This document shows, in pieces, positions 1 through 6,436 of a stretch of 10,285 bases of DNA; the stretch's first letter is position 1; every line of letters starts with the position of its first letter. Location of the stretch: NCBI GenBank assembly GCA_051005015.1, contig JBPCJT010000338.1, positions 1 to 10,285 of the forward strand, in the 5' to 3' direction. The position numbers were made by a program, and so were the translations under genes. The notes under the pieces are model-generated. The model was given only the letters and a program-made list of their open reading frames with translations, was not told the origin of the DNA and made no database searches. The stretch comes from JACMME01 sp051005015. Lineage in GTDB: Bacteria > Gemmatimonadota > Gemmatimonadetes > Gemmatimonadales > Gemmatimonadaceae.

Positions 1-56
1 AGCCAAGGACGTCCGATGCTGAAACCGGGACTGCTACGGCCCACTACCCACTCTCC

Positions 57-1985
57 ATGTCTAACGAGCTCGATTTAGACGTCATAGTAGTCGGCGCGGG
101 TCACGCCGGAACCGAAGCCGCGGTGGCCTGTGCGCGTTTGGGTGCGCGCGTGGCGCTGATTACGAGCGCACTCGAAACGATCGGACAGATGTCGTGCAAT
201 CCCGCCATCGGCGGTGTGGCCAAAGGGACAGTCGTGCGGGAGGTCGATGCACTCGGTGGCGCAATGGGCCGGGCAGCAGACCTGGCGACACTGCAGTTCC
301 GAATGCTCAACAGGAGCAAGGGTCCGGCGGTGTGGGCGCCGCGGGCCCAGTGCGATCGGGGGCTTTACAGACGCGCCGTCCGTTCGCTCCTGGAGGAGCA
401 GCGCACGCTGCTTACAGTCCAGGGCACTGTCGCGCGGTTGCTTATAGACGCACAGGGCAAGCATGTCCTCGGCGTCGAGACGCTGGAAGGCCGGCGCTTC
501 GGGGCACGCGCGGTGGTCATCACAACGGGAACGTTCCTTCGCGGGCGCATTCACATAGGATCTGACACCCAGATCGCCGGGGGACGTGCAGGCGACCCGC
601 CGGCGACCCATCTGGCGCAGCAACTCGAGCTGCTTGGCCTTTCGGTGGCACGATTCAAGACCGGAACACCGCCGCGAATCGACGGGCGTTCCGTGGACTA
701 CACCAAGCTCGCACGCCAGGAAAGCGAGATCGAGGCTTTCGATTTCAGCTGGTCGCATTTCTGGAAGGCGCCGCGACGTGATGTTGGAGGGATCACGCGG
801 CATCCGAAGCAGCTTCCGTGCTGGATCACATTTGCGGGGCCCGAGGTAAAACGAATCGTTCAGAAAAACATCGAACTGAGCGCAATGTACAGTGGCGCGA
901 TTGCGTCCCGCGGGCCGAGGTACTGCCCGTCGGTGGAGGACAAGATCGTAAAGTTTCCCGACGTGGACCGTCACCAGATCTTCCTGGAGCCGGAGGGCCA
1001 CGACACCTCGGAGCTGTACGTCAACGGGCTGTCGACCTCACTTCCAGCCCCCGTGCAGCTCGAGTTCCTGCGCGCGGTTTCGGGACTCGAGCGTGTGCTG
1101 ATGACGCGCGCGGGTTACGCAATCGAATACGACTACTATCCTCCAACGCAGCTCGATGCGACTCTGCAGGTGAAATCGCTCGGCGGGCTGTTCTTCGCCG
1201 GAAAGATCACCGGGACCACGGGTTATGAGGAAGCGGCGGGACAGGGCGCCATTGCCGGCATCAACGCGGGTCTGCGAGCATTAGGGCGTCCGTCTCTCAT
1301 TCTGGGGCGCGAAAGCTCCTACATCGGCGTTCTCGTGGATGATCTGGTAACACGCGGAGTCGATGAGCCCTACCGCCTCTTCACGTCGCGGTCCGAATTC
1401 AGGCTTACGGTGCGACAGGACAATGCCCTCAGACGGCTCGCGCCGAGTGCGATCGACCTCGGCATGCTTTCCCACGAAGAGGTCGTGGCCGTGGAGCGCA
1501 GGTTGTCCGACGAAAACGAATCAATCAGTCTTGCCGGGCGAACCAGCGTGCGGCCGCAGGACGCGGATGCGCTGCTTAAAGCGGCCGGCGCCTCTCCGCT
1601 CCCACACGCGGTGAGAATCGCAGAAGTAGCAAAGCGGCAAGGAGTTTCACTTAACGACCTTTTCGCGGCCGCTGGCGTCGGCAACCAGTTATCTGACGAG
1701 GCCATCATGACGGCGGAACTGGAGATCAAGTACGCTGGCTACTTCGAACGCGAGCGAATTCAGGCGGAGAAGATGCGGAGAATGGGTAGTTTGGCGTTGG
1801 ACCCCGAACTGGCGTACGGCGAGATGCGGTCGTTGTCGTACGAGGCGAGGCAGAAGCTTCTGGCCACGCGGCCGCTGACACTCGCGCAGGCGTCCCGAAT
1901 TCCTGGTGTAAGTCCAAGCGATCTGCAGAATCTGGTGCTGGAGGCACATCGACAAAATGGCTCGGGGCTGGCCTGCCCGGATTGA
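57..1985 (+). CDS. mnmG: tRNA uridine-5-carboxymethylaminomethyl modification enzyme MnmG (GidA)
   Basis: MnmG is the FAD-dependent partner of the GTPase MnmE. Together they build the carboxymethylaminomethyl group at C5 of the wobble uridine (U34) in certain tRNAs in the cytoplasm. The 642-residue length is usual for the long MnmG form. The N-terminus has the FAD-binding Rossmann motif GAGHAGTEAA (residues 13-22), then GQMSCNPAIGG with Cys47, which matches the conserved cysteine of the family. The first family signature, SRGPRYCPSVEDK, lies at about 284-296 with conserved Cys290. The second, beginning GKITGTTGYEEAAGQG, lies at about 382-397. The C-terminal MnmE/tRNA-interacting part (YAGYFERE near 560, then IPGV) is present, so the gene looks intact. 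The ATG at 57 puts the Rossmann strand at the normal distance from the start, although no clear Shine-Dalgarno precedes it; the frame stays open upstream to the window edge. Confidence 0.97.
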   Translation: MSNELDLDVIVVGAGHAGTEAAVACARLGARVALITSALETIGQMSCNPAIGGVAKGTVVREVDALGGAMGRAADLATLQFRMLNRSKGPAVWAPRAQCDRGLYRRAVRSLLEEQRTLLTVQGTVARLLIDAQGKHVLGVETLEGRRFGARAVVITTGTFLRGRIHIGSDTQIAGGRAGDPPATHLAQQLELLGLSVARFKTGTPPRIDGRSVDYTKLARQESEIEAFDFSWSHFWKAPRRDVGGITRHPKQLPCWITFAGPEVKRIVQKNIELSAMYSGAIASRGPRYCPSVEDKIVKFPDVDRHQIFLEPEGHDTSELYVNGLSTSLPAPVQLEFLRAVSGLERVLMTRAGYAIEYDYYPPTQLDATLQVKSLGGLFFAGKITGTTGYEEAAGQGAIAGINAGLRALGRPSLILGRESSYIGVLVDDLVTRGVDEPYRLFTSRSEFRLTVRQDNALRRLAPSAIDLGMLSHEEVVAVERRLSDENESISLAGRTSVRPQDADALLKAAGASPLPHAVRIAEVAKRQGVSLNDLFAAAGVGNQLSDEAIMTAELEIKYAGYFERERIQAEKMRRMGSLALDPELAYGEMRSLSYEARQKLLATRPLTLAQASRIPGVSPSDLQNLVLEAHRQNGSGLACPD

Positions 1986-2032
1986 CTGCTGGTGCTGGTG
2001 CCGGGTGTTGTGAATCAGCGCGGTGCGAGGGA

Positions 2033-2068
2033 GAGCCGGTATGATTTCCAATCCTTGTCATACGGCTC
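2033..2068 (+). promoter_or_regulatory. Imperfect inverted repeat (hairpin) between mnmG and the SIMPL gene
   Basis: GAGCCGGTATGA (2033-2044) can pair with TCATACGGCTC (2058-2068), giving an 11-bp stem with one bulged G and a 13-nt loop. It starts 48 nt after the mnmG stop and ends about 57 nt before the SIMPL start. No T-run follows on the + strand, so it is not a classical intrinsic terminator. It could be an mRNA 3' end or processing hairpin for mnmG, or an operator for the next gene. A smaller 5-bp hairpin (TCTGG/CCAGA, 2076-2088) lies just downstream. Confidence 0.35.
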
Positions 2069-2113
2069 CAAAACCTCTGGACACCAGAACCCATGTTGCG
2101 GAATTTCTGAATC

Positions 2114-2119
2114 AAGGAG
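2114..2119 (+). promoter_or_regulatory. Shine-Dalgarno sequence that fixes the SIMPL gene start
   Basis: AAGGAG lies with zero spacing to the ATG at 2120 but six bases from the ATG at 2126. The spacing favours 2126, giving a 246-residue precursor that begins MRHRIS. Confidence 0.7.
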
Positions 2120-2125
2120 ATGGAA

Positions 2126-2866
2126 ATGCGGCACCGAATTAGTATCGTAATGCTTCTAATGGCCGCTTCGGCTGTCGCTCAGGAACCGTCCGCCACGCTT
2201 GCGCCCGTACCGCATGTTTCGACTACCGGTGTTGGCGAGGTTCGCGTGGTGCCGGACCGAGCGACAATTTTTATTGGCGTGGAGACTCGAGCTCCAACGG
2301 CCGCTGCCGCGAGTGCAGCGAACGCCCGGCAGCAGCGCGCGGTCATGGACGCGCTCAGAGTGCTTGGAATCGGTCCCGCCCAAATGAGCACCTCAGAATA
2401 CAGCGTGTATCCCGAGCAGGTATTCGAGCCCGACAAGGGCGACCGGACACCGAAAACCGTCGGCTATGTGGTGCGGAACACACTACGTGTAGAGGTTCGC
2501 CAGATTGATCAGATCGGGGCATTGCTCGATGCCGCGCTGACAAAAGGGGCGAATACGATTAACTCCCTGCAATTCACCTCATCGAAAGCCGACTCTGCGA
2601 GAAGGGAAGCGCTAACCTCGGCGGTGAGCAGGGCCGAGGCGGACGCGTTGGCGATAGCTCGCGCAGGGGGAAGCTGTCTTGGCGAAGTCATCGAGTTGAC
2701 GACACAGGACGGCTATCGACCCGTTTTTATGGAGAGATCCATGGCGCGTGGCGCGGCGCAGGATGCGACACCAATTACCCCGGGCGAACTGACGGTTACC
2801 GTACAGGTCGCGGGACGGTGGAAGCTCGGTAAGCAGACTCAACAGGCGTGCCCGTCCAGGCAATAG
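2126..2866 (+). CDS. SIMPL domain-containing periplasmic protein (DUF541 family)
   Basis: This is a SIMPL-domain (DUF541) protein, probably secreted to the periplasm. The family is widespread in Gram-negative bacteria, its molecular function is poorly defined, and some members have been linked to oxidative-stress tolerance. The sequence shows a Sec signal peptide: MRHR, a hydrophobic stretch ending ASAVA, and probable cleavage before QEPSA. The mature part starts with the typical STTGVGEVRVVPDRATI segment (invariant G-x-G-E-x-x-x-x-P-D pattern). Then come the YSVYPEQ region, the GYVVRNTLRVEV strand, a helix rich in Ala and Arg (ADSARREALTSAV) and a closing TPGELTVTVQVAGRW strand. I chose the ATG at 2126 over the ATG at 2120. 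AAGGAG (2114-2119) directly abuts the earlier ATG but stands 6 nt from 2126, and the later start gives a cleaner signal peptide. The gene is followed by a long non-coding gap, so it is probably transcribed alone or with mnmG. Confidence 0.9.
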   Translation: MRHRISIVMLLMAASAVAQEPSATLAPVPHVSTTGVGEVRVVPDRATIFIGVETRAPTAAAASAANARQQRAVMDALRVLGIGPAQMSTSEYSVYPEQVFEPDKGDRTPKTVGYVVRNTLRVEVRQIDQIGALLDAALTKGANTINSLQFTSSKADSARREALTSAVSRAEADALAIARAGGSCLGEVIELTTQDGYRPVFMERSMARGAAQDATPITPGELTVTVQVAGRWKLGKQTQQACPSRQ

Positions 2867-2964
2867 CTCGCGGGTATACAGCCCGTCGTACTTTCGGCCC
2901 CCGCCAGTCCCAGCCTCAGGGAAATTCCTGGTTTGACTGCGATGGTGAATGGACTTTGTAGGTC

Positions 2965-2992
2965 GCTCGCCCCGCTGTAGACCAGGGCGAGC
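2965..2992 (+). terminator. Hairpin downstream of the SIMPL gene, possible terminator
   Basis: GCTCGCCC (2965-2972) and GGGCGAGC (2985-2992) form a perfect 8-bp GC-rich stem with a 12-nt loop, about 100 nt after the SIMPL stop codon. The downstream sequence TTGTGCTATG has only scattered T residues, so termination would be weak or factor-assisted. The hairpin is clear in the sequence; its role is inferred from position. Confidence 0.35.
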
Positions 2993-3114
2993 TTGTGCTA
3001 TGCTCAAGCTGAAATCGCTACTTCGACTTCATAGTCACCAAGGCAACGCGCGCGAGTGACGCTATGATGTTGTTATAGTGCCCTCATAATGGCTTGATGT
3101 ATTGGAGGCGCATT

Positions 3115-3147
3115 ATGCCTTTATGTTCACTTTTCGGGTGGGATTAG
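3115..3147 (+). CDS. 10-codon ORF with strong Shine-Dalgarno, possible leader peptide
   Basis: TTGGAGG (3102-3108) stands six bases before an ATG at 3115. It opens a very short frame reading MPLCSLFGWD and then TAG. A possible extended -10 element (TGTTATAGT, 3071-3079) lies just upstream. The ribosome site is among the best in this window, yet the frame ends after ten codons and is not in frame with parA. It may be a leader peptide, the start of a decayed gene, or chance. No function is recognised. Confidence 0.2.
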   Translation: MPLCSLFGWD

Positions 3148-3211
3148 GCAGCGGGCAGTTAAAAGCGAATTTTGGACGTCCTTTCTCTCGTGTTGAAAGG
3201 CTCTTCCCGGG

Positions 3212-3227
3212 ATGTTTCACGTTTTAC
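3212..3227. repeat. parS-like element, copy 1
   Basis: The 16-mer ATGTTTCACGTTTTAC carries an intact parS half-site, TGTTTCACGT, followed by a divergent right half (TTTACC here in place of GAAACA). The well-known parS consensus is TGTTTCACGTGAAACA, so this copy matches 12 of 16 positions. It lies about 240 bp upstream of the parA start, a common place for parS in parAB loci. It may be a weak or variant ParB site, or an operator of parAB. Confidence 0.45.
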
Positions 3228-3272
3228 CAACGAGTGCGTCCGTGTGGTTCCGTCCGGATCCTGTGCCAGACA

Positions 3273-3288
3273 ATGTTTCACGTTTTAC
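3273..3288. repeat. parS-like element, copy 2
   Basis: This is an exact second copy of the 16-mer ATGTTTCACGTTTTAC, starting 61 bp after the first. The next base is A, giving TGTTTCACGTTTTACA, which matches the parS consensus at 13 of 16 positions. The outer bases ATGT and ACAT are also symmetric. Flanking sequence differs between the copies, so the shared block looks like a binding site rather than a longer duplication. Confidence 0.45.
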
Positions 3289-3344
3289 ATCCGAGAGACT
3301 TGAGCCTGCACGGGTCAGGCCCGGCGCAGATTTTTGAGGACCAA

Positions 3345-3371
3345 TTGGGCACTTGGAGACCTCGCTACAAT
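3345..3371 (+). promoter_or_regulatory. Possible sigma-70-type promoter for parAB
   Basis: TTGGGC (3345-3350) and TACAAT (3366-3371) are spaced by 15 bp, shorter than the ideal 17. The -10 box is good and the -35 box weak. Transcription would start near 3378 and leave a leader of about 70 nt before the GTG at 3450. The parS-like copies lie 57 to about 130 bp upstream of the -35 box. Confidence 0.25.
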
Positions 3372-3449
3372 GCATTGCCGGATCAGAAATTCTCGCCTAG
3401 TTCAGTCCTTCCGTGTACATTACAGGCCGTTCTCCCTAATCCATGGACC

Positions 3450-4274
3450 GTGGCACGAGTCATAGCAGTAGCAAATCAGAAGGGTGGGGTGGGGAAGACG
3501 ACGACGGCGATCAATGTGGCAGCAAGCCTGGCGGTCGCCGAGCAGCGCACGCTGCTGGTCGACGGCGATCCGCAGGCGAATGCTACCAGTGGTGTTGGCT
3601 TGATGCGCCAGGACATCGGTCTCACCGTATATGATGCCCTGATCGGCGATACTTCCTTTGAGAAAACGGTACTGAGGAACGTTCAGTTCAGGCACCTCGA
3701 TGTCGCGCCCACCACGCCTGACCTCGCTGGCGCGGAGGTGGAGCTGGTAGGGCATCCACGCCGTCATCTTGCCATGCGAGAAGCGCTGCAATCCATACGT
3801 GGCGACTACGACTATATCATAATCGATTGTCCGCCTTCTCTCGGTCTCCTGACTCTCAATATGCTGGCGGCAGCGGACAGCGTTCTAATACCGGTGCAAT
3901 GCGAGTACTATGCTTTGGAGGGGCTTTCACAGCTTCTTAATACGGTGCACCTGATTCAACGTGGAGTGAACGATTCCCTGGCAATTGAGGGCGTGCTACT
4001 CACCATGTATGACGCTCGCCTCAATCTGTCGCGCCAGGTCGCCGCGGACGCCAGGGAGTATTTCGGGAAGAAGGTGTTCACGACCATCGTACCACGAAAT
4101 GTGCGGCTCGCCGAGGCGCCCAGCTTCGGGAAGCCGATCATTTTATACGATGTAAACTCTGTAGGGGCCCAAGCGTACATCAAAGTCGCGCGCGAGTTAC
4201 TGGACCGTCAAAGTTCGGCGGGAAGGGGGCGCGACTGGACGCCGGCGAGCCATCAAAAGAACTTCCCAGAATAG
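3450..4274 (+). CDS. parA: Chromosome-partitioning ATPase ParA (Soj)
   Basis: ParA/Soj is a deviant-Walker ATPase. It binds the nucleoid as an ATP dimer and, stimulated by ParB, drives segregation of the replication-origin region. Numbering from the GTG at 3450 (274 residues), the deviant Walker A is KGGVGKTT (11-18) with the signature lysine of the MinD/ParA class. Walker A' is LLVDGDPQAN (35-44) and Walker B is IIIDCPPS (123-130). PRNVRLAEAPSFGKPI (215-230) is a classic ParA segment. The frame is open back to 3102, but the family normally begins a few residues before IAVANQKGG, so GTG 3450 (VARVIAVANQ) is the best start, though no good Shine-Dalgarno precedes it. The C-terminal tail after LDRQSS is slightly longer than usual and polar. 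parB follows after 37 bp, forming an operon. Confidence 0.95.
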   Translation: MARVIAVANQKGGVGKTTTAINVAASLAVAEQRTLLVDGDPQANATSGVGLMRQDIGLTVYDALIGDTSFEKTVLRNVQFRHLDVAPTTPDLAGAEVELVGHPRRHLAMREALQSIRGDYDYIIIDCPPSLGLLTLNMLAAADSVLIPVQCEYYALEGLSQLLNTVHLIQRGVNDSLAIEGVLLTMYDARLNLSRQVAADAREYFGKKVFTTIVPRNVRLAEAPSFGKPIILYDVNSVGAQAYIKVARELLDRQSSAGRGRDWTPASHQKNFPE

Positions 4275-4311
4275 CATAATAACTTGCTCCCACCAACCGT
4301 GAGAGACAACC

Positions 4312-5208
4312 ATGGCAACTGATACTCAGCGTCGCTTGGGAAGAGGTCTCGAGGCGCTCATGAATTCCCCTACCCATTCCACCGCGGGAGGAACTGCCAC
4401 TCGCACCATACCGGTCGATCAGATCAGGCCAAACCCGCTGCAGCCAAGAAAAACTTTCGACTTGGCCAACTTGGCCGAGCTCGAGACAAGCATTCGGGCA
4501 AATGGACTACTCCAACCGATCACCGTGCGTCCGAGCGCGCATGACGGAGGTTTTGAGATAATTGCGGGAGAACGGCGTTTACGCGCCGTCAAAAAGCTGG
4601 GGTGGGCCGAGGTTCCGGCAATCGTCAAGGAAGTGGACGATCGAATGCTGCTCACCCTCGCGCTCGTTGAAAACCTGCAGCGTGCCGACCTCAACCCGCT
4701 GGAGGAGGCCGAAGGTTACCGGCGACTCATGGCCGAATTCGGGGCTACACAACAGCAGGTCGCGGAGGTAGTCGGCAAGGACCGTGTTACCGTCAGCAAT
4801 GCGCTTCGGCTCCTCAACTTGCCGTCGGCCGTGCGCGATATGCTTGCTGGCGGTGCGATCACACCTGGCCATGCTCGCCCGTTGTTGGGATTGCTGCCCA
4901 ACGAACGGCAGGTGATCGCCTTGGCGAAGGAGGTTGTGGCTGCCCAGCTAAGTGTGCGGGAAGTGGAGCGCCTGGTCATGGAAAGGGTCCCAGAGCGCCG
5001 GCGCGCCAGGAAAGGCAAGAAAGCTTCACCGCCCAGTGAAGCGAGGGCGCATGGAGAGATTCGACATATCGAGGACGAGTTGCGTGCATACCTACAGACG
5101 GACGTCAAGCTGCACCTCGCCAGTCAGGAGAAAGGTACGTTGTCCATTGCATTCTACTCGTCGGAAGACCTGGAACGAATCATCGCATTGATCGGCGTGC
5201 CCAAATGA
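4312..5208 (+). CDS. parB: Chromosome-partitioning protein ParB (Spo0J), CTP-dependent DNA clamp
   Basis: ParB binds parS sites near the origin, slides along DNA as a CTP-gated clamp and stimulates ParA. The 298-residue length fits chromosomal ParB. The N-terminus contains RRLGRGLEALM (7-17), the basic segment used for ParA stimulation in this family. The ParB/Srx CTPase domain has NPLQPRKTF (41-49), the GERRLRA box (86-92) and ENLQRADLNPLEEA (120-133). The helix-turn-helix that reads parS spans about 146-170 (TQQQVAEVVGKDRVTVSNAL), followed by TPGHARPLL (184-192). After a basic linker (ERRRARKGKK, 228-237) comes the C-terminal dimerisation domain. It is co-transcribed with parA. Its stop codon overlaps an ATG (ATGA), but the frame opened there is not a recognised gene. 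Confidence 0.97.
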   Translation: MATDTQRRLGRGLEALMNSPTHSTAGGTATRTIPVDQIRPNPLQPRKTFDLANLAELETSIRANGLLQPITVRPSAHDGGFEIIAGERRLRAVKKLGWAEVPAIVKEVDDRMLLTLALVENLQRADLNPLEEAEGYRRLMAEFGATQQQVAEVVGKDRVTVSNALRLLNLPSAVRDMLAGGAITPGHARPLLGLLPNERQVIALAKEVVAAQLSVREVERLVMERVPERRRARKGKKASPPSEARAHGEIRHIEDELRAYLQTDVKLHLASQEKGTLSIAFYSSEDLERIIALIGVPK

Positions 5209-5302
5209 GCGTCTCTCGGTTTGAAATCCCGCTGGCAAGAGATGATCACCAGGCGGGGCAAATTATCAGGATTCGGGCGCGCACATCACCCTGGAATCGG
5301 TG

Positions 5303-5343
5303 CGGCCTACGCCGGTACGAAGCTTGGATGGCTGGCGTAGCCG
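5303..5343 (+). promoter_or_regulatory. Imperfect hairpin in the leader of the BMP lipoprotein gene
   Basis: CGGCCTACGCC (5303-5313) pairs with GGCGTAGCCG (5334-5343), giving a 10-bp stem with one bulged C and a 20-nt loop. It lies in the 187-bp gap after parB and ends 52 nt before the chosen GTG start of the next gene. I recognise no known riboswitch class. It could be a terminator-like or attenuation element, but no T-run follows it. Confidence 0.3.
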
Positions 5344-5395
5344 GATGAATCGCGCTACTGGATTTTCCTCGAGGCAGCCCAAGGGGCGCTTCGAT

Positions 5396-6436
5396 GTGAA
5401 GCAGGTCTTGAATCGTCTTGTGACGCGGTCAGCGCTTGCAGGGGCTATGTTGAGCTGTGCGTGCTCCGGTTCGGAGCCGGCGAATGTTGCGTCGCGGACC
5501 AAGCTGAAGCCTTTCAGCGTGGCGCTCCTGACGCCGGGTCCGATAACTGACCAATCCTGGAATGCTGGCGCTTTTGCGGGACTGACAGCAATTCGCGACA
5601 GTTTAGCAGCAGTAACGAGCCATATTCAAGTCAAAACGCCTGCAGACTTCGATGAGAATTTCGAGCAGTACGGATCACAAGGCTACCACCTCGTCTTCGG
5701 ACATGGCTTTGAATTCCAAGACGCCGCGGAGCGAGTCGGGGCTAAATTTCCGGAAACCGTGTACATCACCACCTCCGGAAACCGAGTTACACGCAATGTG
5801 GCACCGATAGTCTTTGGTCTCGAACAACCCGCGTTCCTCGCCGGTGTCATGGCAGGCGCGTTGACCAGGAGCGGTACTATTTCCACGATCGGCGGGACGG
5901 AGCTTCCTCCAGTAAAGAGCCTGTTTCTGGCCTTCGTTGCGGGTGCGCGCTCAGTGAATCCCAGGGTGCGCGTCCTCGGCTCCTATGTTGGAAACTGGGA
6001 TGACGCCAGTGCCGGAAAGGAGCAGGCGCTGGCGCAGATTCAGCAGGGCGCAGATTTCATCTTTCAGAATGCGGATGCTGCCGGGTTGGGAACATTTCAG
6101 GCTGCCAAAGAGGTGCCTGGGGTGTATGTCTTCGGCGCAAACAGTAATCAGAATGACGTCGCACCCGATGTCATCATTGCCAGCGTCGTCATCGATCTGC
6201 CTCGCGCCTTCCTCTCGGTGGCGCGCGAGGTGAAAGAAGGCCGGTTCGCCCCCCGTGTCATACGGTTCGGAGCCGGTAGCGGCGTCGTGAAGCTCGTGCA
6301 AAACCCCAGGCTGGCCCATCTCATCACGCCTTTGGCACAAGCGCGCCTCGACTCCGCGCAGCTCCTTCTGGATTCTGGCCGGATAATCCCGCCACGGCTG
6401 GACTTTGTCGATACCAGTGGACTCAGCCCGAACTGA
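5396..6436 (+). CDS. BMP family (PnrA/Med-like) substrate-binding lipoprotein
   Basis: This is the extracytoplasmic binding protein of a BMP-type ABC importer. Characterised members bind purine or other nucleosides, so a nucleoside-like ligand is likely but not shown. GTG at 5396 gives 346 residues, the normal family size. AAGGGG (5381-5386) is well placed before it, and the start yields a short basic n-region (VKQVLNRLVTRS), a hydrophobic stretch (ALAGAML) and a cysteine pair (SCAC) for lipidation. The mature part shows the BMP fold in order: FSVALLTPGPITDQSWNAGA, the FGHGFEFQDAA segment, then GLEQPAFLAGVMAGALT. Then come the GTELPPVKSLFLAFVAG hinge region, GKEQALAQIQQGADFIFQNA, and VFGANSNQNDVAPD followed by SVVIDLPRAF. 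An in-frame ATG at 5345 and GTG at 5300 would give n-regions too long for a signal peptide. It heads the transport operon. Confidence 0.92.
   Translation: MKQVLNRLVTRSALAGAMLSCACSGSEPANVASRTKLKPFSVALLTPGPITDQSWNAGAFAGLTAIRDSLAAVTSHIQVKTPADFDENFEQYGSQGYHLVFGHGFEFQDAAERVGAKFPETVYITTSGNRVTRNVAPIVFGLEQPAFLAGVMAGALTRSGTISTIGGTELPPVKSLFLAFVAGARSVNPRVRVLGSYVGNWDDASAGKEQALAQIQQGADFIFQNADAAGLGTFQAAKEVPGVYVFGANSNQNDVAPDVIIASVVIDLPRAFLSVAREVKEGRFAPRVIRFGAGSGVVKLVQNPRLAHLITPLAQARLDSAQLLLDSGRIIPPRLDFVDTSGLSPN

Larger units (their letters stand above)
2867..3449. other. Long non-coding region upstream of parA
   Basis: This 583-bp gap has no protein I recognise. One frame is open from 3102 into parA, but its translation before 3450 resembles no ParA N-terminus and is rich in odd residues, so I treat it as untranslated. 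The region holds a hairpin at 2965-2992, a 7-bp inverted repeat (CATAATG 3085-3091 with CATTATG 3111-3117), a possible extended -10 element TGTTATAGT (3071-3079) and a 10-codon ORF with a strong Shine-Dalgarno. It also holds two parS-like repeats (3212-3227, 3273-3288) and a weak sigma-70-like promoter close to parA. Stretches around 3061-3180 look more AT-rich than the flanking genes. The gene rsmG, common in this position elsewhere, is not present. Confidence 0.7.

Noticed and set aside
1..56. Possible end of an upstream gene such as mnmE
   Set aside because: Short frames end at 22 and 78, but neither shows the Cys-containing C-terminal signature of MnmE or any other recognisable tail; too short to call.
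75..1001. Long open frame on the - strand opposite mnmG
   Set aside because: The overlapped + strand gene is a certain mnmG with family motifs throughout. The antisense translation is rich in Arg, Cys and His and shows no domain, as usual for GC-rich shadow frames.
1631..1651. Other parS-like matches, such as GTTTCACTTAAC inside mnmG and TGTTTCACAGG inside the ABC ATPase gene near 8026
   Set aside because: Only the left TTTCAC core matches and the symmetric half is absent; such short matches are expected by chance within coding sequence.
3102..3449. A 116-residue N-terminal extension of ParA from TTG 3102 or ATG 3123
   Set aside because: The translation does not resemble any ParA extension, covers the parS-like repeats, and the strong Shine-Dalgarno nearby is spaced for a different ATG (3115) in another frame.
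2867..3449. A CRISPR array, tRNA or other RNA gene in the long gap before parA
   Set aside because: There is only one pair of 16-bp repeats with no regular spacer series, and I see no cloverleaf-like or other known RNA fold.
5221..5249. TTGAAA at 5221 as the -35 box of a promoter for the BMP gene
   Set aside because: The hexamer 17 bp downstream is GATCAC, a poor -10 box, so there is no convincing promoter.
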